In this document: piece by piece, positions 5,918 through 9,275 of the stretch
Layout: every line of letters starts with the position of its first letter
Position numbering within the stretch: the stretch's first letter is position 1
Assembly (NCBI GenBank): GCA_944363745.1
Contig: CALVVD010000033.1
Coordinates: 1-9,275, forward strand
DNA length: 9,275 nucleotides
Source: an uncultured Bacilli bacterium
GTDB taxonomy: Bacteria; Bacillota_I; Bacilli_A; RF39; UBA660
Direction of reading: 5' to 3'
Notes under the pieces: model-generated
What the model was told of the DNA's origin: nothing
Seen by the model: only the letters and a program-made list of their open reading frames with translations
Databases searched by the model: none
Position numbers and translations under genes: made by a program

Positions 5918-7318
5918 ATGGATAAGACAAAAAAGAAATATATAATAATATCAGTAAGTATAGTTTTAGTAAGTATAATAGCATTAATAGGAACAACATA
6001 TGCTTTACTTACAATGACTATAGAAGGTGATAAAGAAATCACTTTAACAGCAGGTATATTAAAGGTTGATTTTACTGAAGGAGATAATATTAATTTAGAT
6101 AATACCGCTCCAATGACAGATGCTAAGGGTCAAAAGACTACCCCTTATACATTTACTGTAACTAATACTGGTAATATAAATGCTTATTATCACGTATCAT
6201 TAGAAGAAGATATAAATAACACTTTAACAAATAATTATTTAAAAATGAGATTAACTAATGATCAAGGATATGATAGTGGAGTAGTAAAAGTAAGTAGTTA
6301 TGGAACGGGTTCATTTGATATAACTAGTGAAGCGACATTAGAACCAAGTGATAAAGTTACTTATCAGTTATGGATGTGGTTAGATTATAATGCAGATAAT
6401 AGTGCTCAAGGAAAAGAATATAAGAGTAAGATAGTAGTAACTAGTTATGATAGAGAGCAAAAAACAGCAGTTGATACATTAATTGCTAAAGTAAATCCAG
6501 AAGATTTAGATTATAACAGTGCCACAGATAATCAAAAGAAAGAGATGTGGACATTTAGTCATCCAGAGACAGAACAAACAGAGGCTCTAACAGATTATAG
6601 ATATATAGGAAGTAATCCTAATAATTATGTAACATTTAATGATGAAACTTGGCGAATAATAGGAGTATTTAGTGTAGATGATGGAACAGGTAATGTTGAA
6701 GAAAGATTAAAACTAATAAGAGATGAATCTATTGGAAATATGGCATGGAACTCTAATAATACTAATGATTGGCCTAATGCAACTTTAAATACTAATTTAA
6801 ATAGTGGGAACTATTGGACCAATAGCTTAAGCAAAGATGCTAAAAATATGATAGGTGATGCTGTATGGTATTTAGGAGGAACATCTAATTATACTAGTGC
6901 AAGTAATGGATTAACAAGTCACTGGTACTCATATGAGCGAGGAATAACGGTATATAGTGGCAGAAGTACAAGTTGGACTGGAAAAGTAGGATTAATGTAT
7001 CCGAGTGATTATGGATATGCTACAAGTGGAGGGACTACAACTGATAGAAATGCCTGTTTAAATAAGGAATTATATAACTGGGATAGTGTAAGTGATTGTT
7101 ACAATAATGACTGGATATTTAACTCAGCATCTCAATGGACAATCACTCCCCACGCCTCTAATTCTGGCCATGTGTTTAGTCTGAACAGCACAGGATGTGT
7201 TGACAGCTATTATGCGAGCGATGCTTATGGTGTCCGCCCAGTCGTCTTTCTAAAATCTAGTATCAAGATTGTTGACGGTGATGGAAGTAGTAATAATCCG
7301 TATATCCTACAAGGATAA
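5918..7318 (+). CDS. Exported TasA/SipW-type protein with a DGR-variable C-terminal domain (putative DGR target)
   Basis: A 466-residue surface protein and the likely target of the neighbouring diversity-generating retroelement. Residues 1-45 are a SipW-cognate type signal (hydrophobic 8-25, then GTTYALLTMTIEG...LTAG). Residues about 46-180 form a TasA/camelysin-like beta domain with the TFTVTNTGNINAYYHV block. A linker leads to residues about 225-466, which begin YVTFNDETWRIIGVF and end GVRPVVFLKSSIKIVDGDG. This is the lectin-like/DUF6273-like module common in gut Firmicutes and used as a DGR target fold. Residues about 408-437 are the predicted variable face. The codon style changes there (CTG, CGC, GTC, CCC) and GC rises from about 32% to 47%. 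AAGGAG upstream supports the start. No SipW peptidase gene is in the window. The ligand is unknown. Confidence 0.85.
   Translation: MDKTKKKYIIISVSIVLVSIIALIGTTYALLTMTIEGDKEITLTAGILKVDFTEGDNINLDNTAPMTDAKGQKTTPYTFTVTNTGNINAYYHVSLEEDINNTLTNNYLKMRLTNDQGYDSGVVKVSSYGTGSFDITSEATLEPSDKVTYQLWMWLDYNADNSAQGKEYKSKIVVTSYDREQKTAVDTLIAKVNPEDLDYNSATDNQKKEMWTFSHPETEQTEALTDYRYIGSNPNNYVTFNDETWRIIGVFSVDDGTGNVEERLKLIRDESIGNMAWNSNNTNDWPNATLNTNLNSGNYWTNSLSKDAKNMIGDAVWYLGGTSNYTSASNGLTSHWYSYERGITVYSGRSTSWTGKVGLMYPSDYGYATSGGTTTDRNACLNKELYNWDSVSDCYNNDWIFNSASQWTITPHASNSGHVFSLNSTGCVDSYYASDAYGVRPVVFLKSSIKIVDGDGSSNNPYILQG
7139..7260 (+). other. Putative DGR variable region (VR) in the target gene
   Basis: The last part of the target gene, just after SQW and running through GVRPVVFLK, sits where DGR variable repeats normally lie. 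By hand count, 7141-7260 has 57 G/C of 120 and 27 A of 120. The same gene at 6841-6900 has 19 G/C and 21 A of 60. Depleted adenine and unusual codons are what repeated adenine-directed mutagenesis from a template repeat would leave. The invariant GVRPVV codons (7229-7246) would mark the 3' edge and the initiation-of-homing side. Boundaries are estimates because the template repeat is not in the window. Confidence 0.7.
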
Positions 7319-7335
7319 ATAAAGAAGTAGTAAAA

Positions 7336-7376
7336 CACGGCCCTAAAAGGCGAAGTCTTTTGGCCGTGCTTTTTTT
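7336..7376 (+). terminator. GC-rich hairpin terminator after the target gene
   Basis: CACGGCC pairs with GGCCGTG. After a two-base bulge (CT), an inner stem AAAAGGC/GTCTTTT closes a GAA triloop. Seven T follow after one C. This is the strongest hairpin in the window and looks like a Rho-independent terminator. Its position soon after the variable region also matches the hairpin some DGRs need downstream of the VR for efficient retrohoming, so it could serve both purposes. Confidence 0.85.
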
Positions 7377-7467
7377 GGACTTTTTTTCTTTATCTGTTAT
7401 TTCTATACCTTTAACAGTAAAATCTATAATAATAGATATGCTTTTTATACGTAATAAAACCTTATAT

Positions 7468-7496
7468 ATGACATTATAAGTAATTACTACTATAAT
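7468..7496 (+). promoter_or_regulatory. Sigma-A type promoter for the DGR gene cassette
   Basis: The -35 ATGACA (7468-7473, five of six to TTGACA) and a perfect -10 TATAAT (7491-7496) are separated by exactly 17 bases. Transcription would begin near 7503, giving a leader of about 38 bases that contains AGGAG at 7526-7530 before the ATG at 7541. A second TATAAT at 7512-7517 has no matching -35. The stretch 7377-7467 is AT-rich and I see no gene or template repeat in it. Confidence 0.65.
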
Positions 7497-7540
7497 TATT
7501 TAATAATATTATATAATCTAATCATAGGAGAGAAGTAACA

Positions 7541-7924
7541 ATGAAGAATAGTAGTAATAACTTTATAACTTTAAGAAAAATGGGTGGATTTTATCAATGT
7601 TTTGATAATGATAGTTATATCTTATATTATCTATTTAATTATAAAATAACTAATAAAAGATGTGGCTTTCCTCATAGTAGTTTGTCTAAAATAATTAATA
7701 ATTTAGAATCTAAAAAGATTAGTTATAAAATTATAGATGATAAAATAAAAGATAATACTAAAGACTTTAAGAAACTTAATAACTATAATCACTATTTAAA
7801 ACTAGGTATAGATAAATATAATCTAGATACTAAAAAGAAATCTTTAGAAGATAAAATAAGAGAAATGCCTTTTACTAAAATAGAGAAACTTTATAAAATG
7901 ATAGAGGATTATGTTAATGAATGA
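7541..7924 (+). CDS. MutS domain-I-like small protein, DGR accessory candidate
   Basis: A 127-residue protein whose first 65 residues resemble the N-terminal mismatch-recognition domain (domain I) of MutS. LRKMGGFYQCFDNDSYIL lines up with the MutS pattern R-M-G-D-F-Y-E-x-F-x-x-D-A, and GFPHSSLSKIINNL lines up with the later GxPxHxxxxYxxxL block, followed by a SYKIID strand comparable to VAICEQ. The mismatch-probing Phe is kept (Phe17), but the Glu two residues on is Gln19. All later MutS domains, including the ATPase, are absent. The remainder is charged and helical. I recall MutS-like (MSL) accessory frames being described in surveys of DGRs, and the position directly before Avd fits. Its stop overlaps the Avd start by 14 bp. 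The role is unproven; recognition of mismatched cDNA-target heteroduplex is an inference. Confidence 0.65.
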   Translation: MKNSSNNFITLRKMGGFYQCFDNDSYILYYLFNYKITNKRCGFPHSSLSKIINNLESKKISYKIIDDKIKDNTKDFKKLNNYNHYLKLGIDKYNLDTKKKSLEDKIREMPFTKIEKLYKMIEDYVNE

Positions 7925-8258
7925 AAGATTTAAGTTAGTAATAAAGATGAAAAACTTTATCTTTTATTTAGATGATATCTTAATTAATTATCCTAAAAGA
8001 GAATATGTACTTAAAGATGCTATTATGAGAAATTCTCTTAAAGTATTAGAACTTATTTATGAAGCGAATAGTAGTATAGATAGAAATAATTATTTAGATA
8101 AGATATCATCTAAATTATCTATGTTAGATTTTTACTTTGAAAAAAGTTATAGAAATAAATATATTAGTAAAAAAGTATTTGATAAAGTTATATTTGAACT
8201 TACTACTATTATGAAGATGTTATATGGTTGGATTAAGTATGATAGAAGTAAAGTTTGA
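7911..8258 (+). CDS. avd: Avd-like accessory variability determinant (four-helix protein)
   Basis: Avd proteins form a basic pentameric four-helix barrel that binds the DGR reverse transcriptase and its template RNA, and are required for mutagenic cDNA synthesis. The 115-residue length is typical. Helices are at about residues 3-24, 29-54, 57-79 and 87-110. The family pattern is visible in NYPKREYVLKDAIMRNSLKV leading into ELIYEAN (helix 2), the Arg-rich loop, and MLYGWIKYDRSK at the C-terminus, which matches the usual Avd ending with GW. Two ATGs six bases apart (7911, 7917) are both possible starts. The gene overlaps the MutS-like gene (14 bp) and the reverse transcriptase (20 bp), indicating a coupled operon. 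No ATPase or enzyme motif is present, as expected. Confidence 0.85.
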   Translation: MLMNERFKLVIKMKNFIFYLDDILINYPKREYVLKDAIMRNSLKVLELIYEANSSIDRNNYLDKISSKLSMLDFYFEKSYRNKYISKKVFDKVIFELTTIMKMLYGWIKYDRSKV

Positions 8259-9275
8259 TGATGTTTTAAGAATTTATGAAAAAGAGATATGTAAAAACAC
8301 TAAAAATAAATATAAGATATATAAATTTGAAAAATATAAAATGATGAATATAAAGAAAGTATGTAATGATTTAGTTAATTTAAACTATAATGGAGGAGTT
8401 TATAATATCTTCTTAATTAAATATCCTAAAGAAAGAATTATTATGTCTTTAAATATTAAAGATAAACTTATTAATCATTATGTTACAAGATATTATTTAA
8501 TGCCTAAATTAGAATGTAAATTAGATGATAGAAATACTGCTACTAGAAAGGGTAAAGGAAGAGACTATGCTCTTAATTTAGTTAAAAAATATTTAGAGAA
8601 AATGAAAAAGTATGATAAGTTTTATATCTTAAAGCTAGATATATCTAAATACTTTTATTCAATAGATCATAATGTTTTAAAAAATATGTTAAAAGAAGAT
8701 TTAGGTAATACTTTTGAATATAAATATATATGTAATATTATAGATAGTACTAATAAAGATTATATTAATAAATCTATTAGTAAGATAAATTCTAAAAATA
8801 ATTTATCTTTACCATATTATCTTTATGATAAAGGTTTACCTATAGGTAATATGACTAGTCAGTTTTTATCTATCTATTATTTAAATAGATTAGACCATAA
8901 GATAATACATGACTATAAAATTAAGTGTTTCGTAAAGTATATGGATGATTTTATATTAATTCATCAAGATAAAGAGTATTTAAAAGAAATAAAAGAAAAA
9001 ATAGAACAAGAGTTAAATGATGTTTATAAACTAAAATTAAATAAAAATAAAACTAATATTACAAATAGTAAAGAAGGCTTTATCTTCTTAGGTTATAGAT
9101 TTAGAGTTATTAATAATAAAACTATTGTTAATATTAGTAATAGTACTTTAAAAAGAGTTAAGAAAAGAATCAAAGAAGTTAAGTATTTATATGATAATTA
9201 TAAAATATCTTTTAGTAGTACTTTTTCTAGTATTAATAACTATTACTATATTTTTAAAACTTTATCTGTTAAAAG
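8239..9275 (+). CDS. DGR-type reverse transcriptase, 3' truncated by the window
   Basis: A reverse transcriptase that would copy the DGR template RNA into adenine-mutagenised cDNA. 345 codons are visible, then the window ends. Fingers motifs include RNTATRKGKGRDYA (about 98-111). Motif A is LKLDISKYFYSIDH (catalytic Asp134). Next comes LPIGNMTSQF (200-209), whose SQ in place of the QGSPLS-type sequence of group II intron RTs is typical of DGR enzymes. The catalytic YMDD box is at 234-237, followed by LKLNKNKTNI and FIFLGYRF. No maturase X or endonuclease domain is visible, but the C-terminus is cut. The ATG at 8239 is preferred over the in-frame ATG at 8224; neither has a strong ribosome site and both lie inside avd, so re-initiation is likely. 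Base composition is extreme: 7 G/C in 8281-8340 and 9 in 8641-8700. Confidence 0.93.
   Translation, partial: MIEVKFDDVLRIYEKEICKNTKNKYKIYKFEKYKMMNIKKVCNDLVNLNYNGGVYNIFLIKYPKERIIMSLNIKDKLINHYVTRYYLMPKLECKLDDRNTATRKGKGRDYALNLVKKYLEKMKKYDKFYILKLDISKYFYSIDHNVLKNMLKEDLGNTFEYKYICNIIDSTNKDYINKSISKINSKNNLSLPYYLYDKGLPIGNMTSQFLSIYYLNRLDHKIIHDYKIKCFVKYMDDFILIHQDKEYLKEIKEKIEQELNDVYKLKLNKNKTNITNSKEGFIFLGYRFRVINNKTIVNISNSTLKRVKKRIKEVKYLYDNYKISFSSTFSSINNYYYIFKTLSVK

Noticed and set aside
5833..6042. Minus-strand open frame across the start of the DGR target gene
   Set aside because: It is antisense to a clear signal peptide and ribosome site; a composition artefact.
7421..7445. Short likeness of TAAAATCTATAATAATAGAT to VR bases around 7251-7269, considered as a template-repeat piece
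   Set aside because: Only about nine bases agree and the sequence is plain AT-rich; the GC-rich VR core (CCGCCCAGTCGTC) has no counterpart here.
8239..9275. Reverse transcriptase as a group II intron maturase, retron or Abi enzyme
   Set aside because: The IGNMTSQ motif, adjacent Avd gene and nearby VR-like target fit a DGR; no intron RNA domain V, msr/msd-like structure or maturase region is visible (though the C-terminus is cut).
1..9275. UGA recoded as Trp (Mollicutes-like code 4)
   Set aside because: TGA ends several frames at gene overlaps (5533-5535, 7922-7924, 8256-8258) and Trp is encoded by TGG throughout.
1..9275. CRISPR arrays, tRNA or rRNA genes, insertion sequences
   Set aside because: No regularly spaced repeats, no tRNA-like cloverleaf or rRNA sequence, and no transposase motifs or terminal inverted repeats were seen.

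Overview
The window comes from a low-GC, Gram-positive-type bacterium, most likely an uncultured gut Firmicute (Bacilli/RF39-like or a relative). This rests on very AT-rich coding sequence with TTA/AGA-style codons, strong AGGAGG-type ribosome binding sites, a lipobox lipoprotein, a DacF-like carboxypeptidase and a SipW/TasA-type signal peptide. TGA is used as a normal stop, so there is no sign of the Mycoplasma code. No species can be named from the sequence alone.

Layout. Positions 3-920 are the C-terminal half of lepA (elongation factor 4), closed by an intrinsic terminator. Positions 971-2128 encode a fused CcdA-thioredoxin (thiol-disulfide) membrane protein, also terminated. Positions 2179-3072 encode a membrane-anchored calcineurin-like phosphoesterase. 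It converges on and overlaps a D-Ala-D-Ala carboxypeptidase gene on the minus strand (4093-3056). Positions 4094-4410 hold the carboxypeptidase promoter region, a doubtful 61-codon GTG frame and a small imperfect tandem duplication. Positions 4411-4866 encode a small lipoprotein followed by a terminator.

The right half is the interesting part. An apparent operon at 4936-7318 carries a six-helix YhhQ/VUT-like transporter, a small membrane-anchored protein with two cysteines, and a 466-residue exported protein. The exported protein joins a SipW/TasA-like fibre domain to a C-terminal domain with a formylglycine-sulfatase/C-type-lectin-like look. A GC-rich hairpin terminator ends it. A second, tightly overlapping gene set then starts from a good sigma-A-type promoter: a MutS domain-I-like small protein, an Avd-type four-helix protein, and a reverse transcriptase with YMDD and the diversity-generating-retroelement (DGR) motif IGNMTSQ. 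The reverse transcriptase runs off the window end.

Together these read as a DGR. The reverse transcriptase and Avd would copy a template repeat with adenine mutagenesis and write it into the 3' end of the exported protein gene. That 3' end (about 7139-7260) is strikingly different from its surroundings (57 of 120 bases G/C, adenine-poor) and encodes the expected variable lectin-like face followed by GVRPVV. No template repeat is visible, so it probably lies just beyond position 9275. The inferred outcome is a surface fibre-like protein with a diversified binding tip. The MutS-like accessory, which keeps the mismatch-probing Phe but has Gln instead of Glu, is the least understood part.
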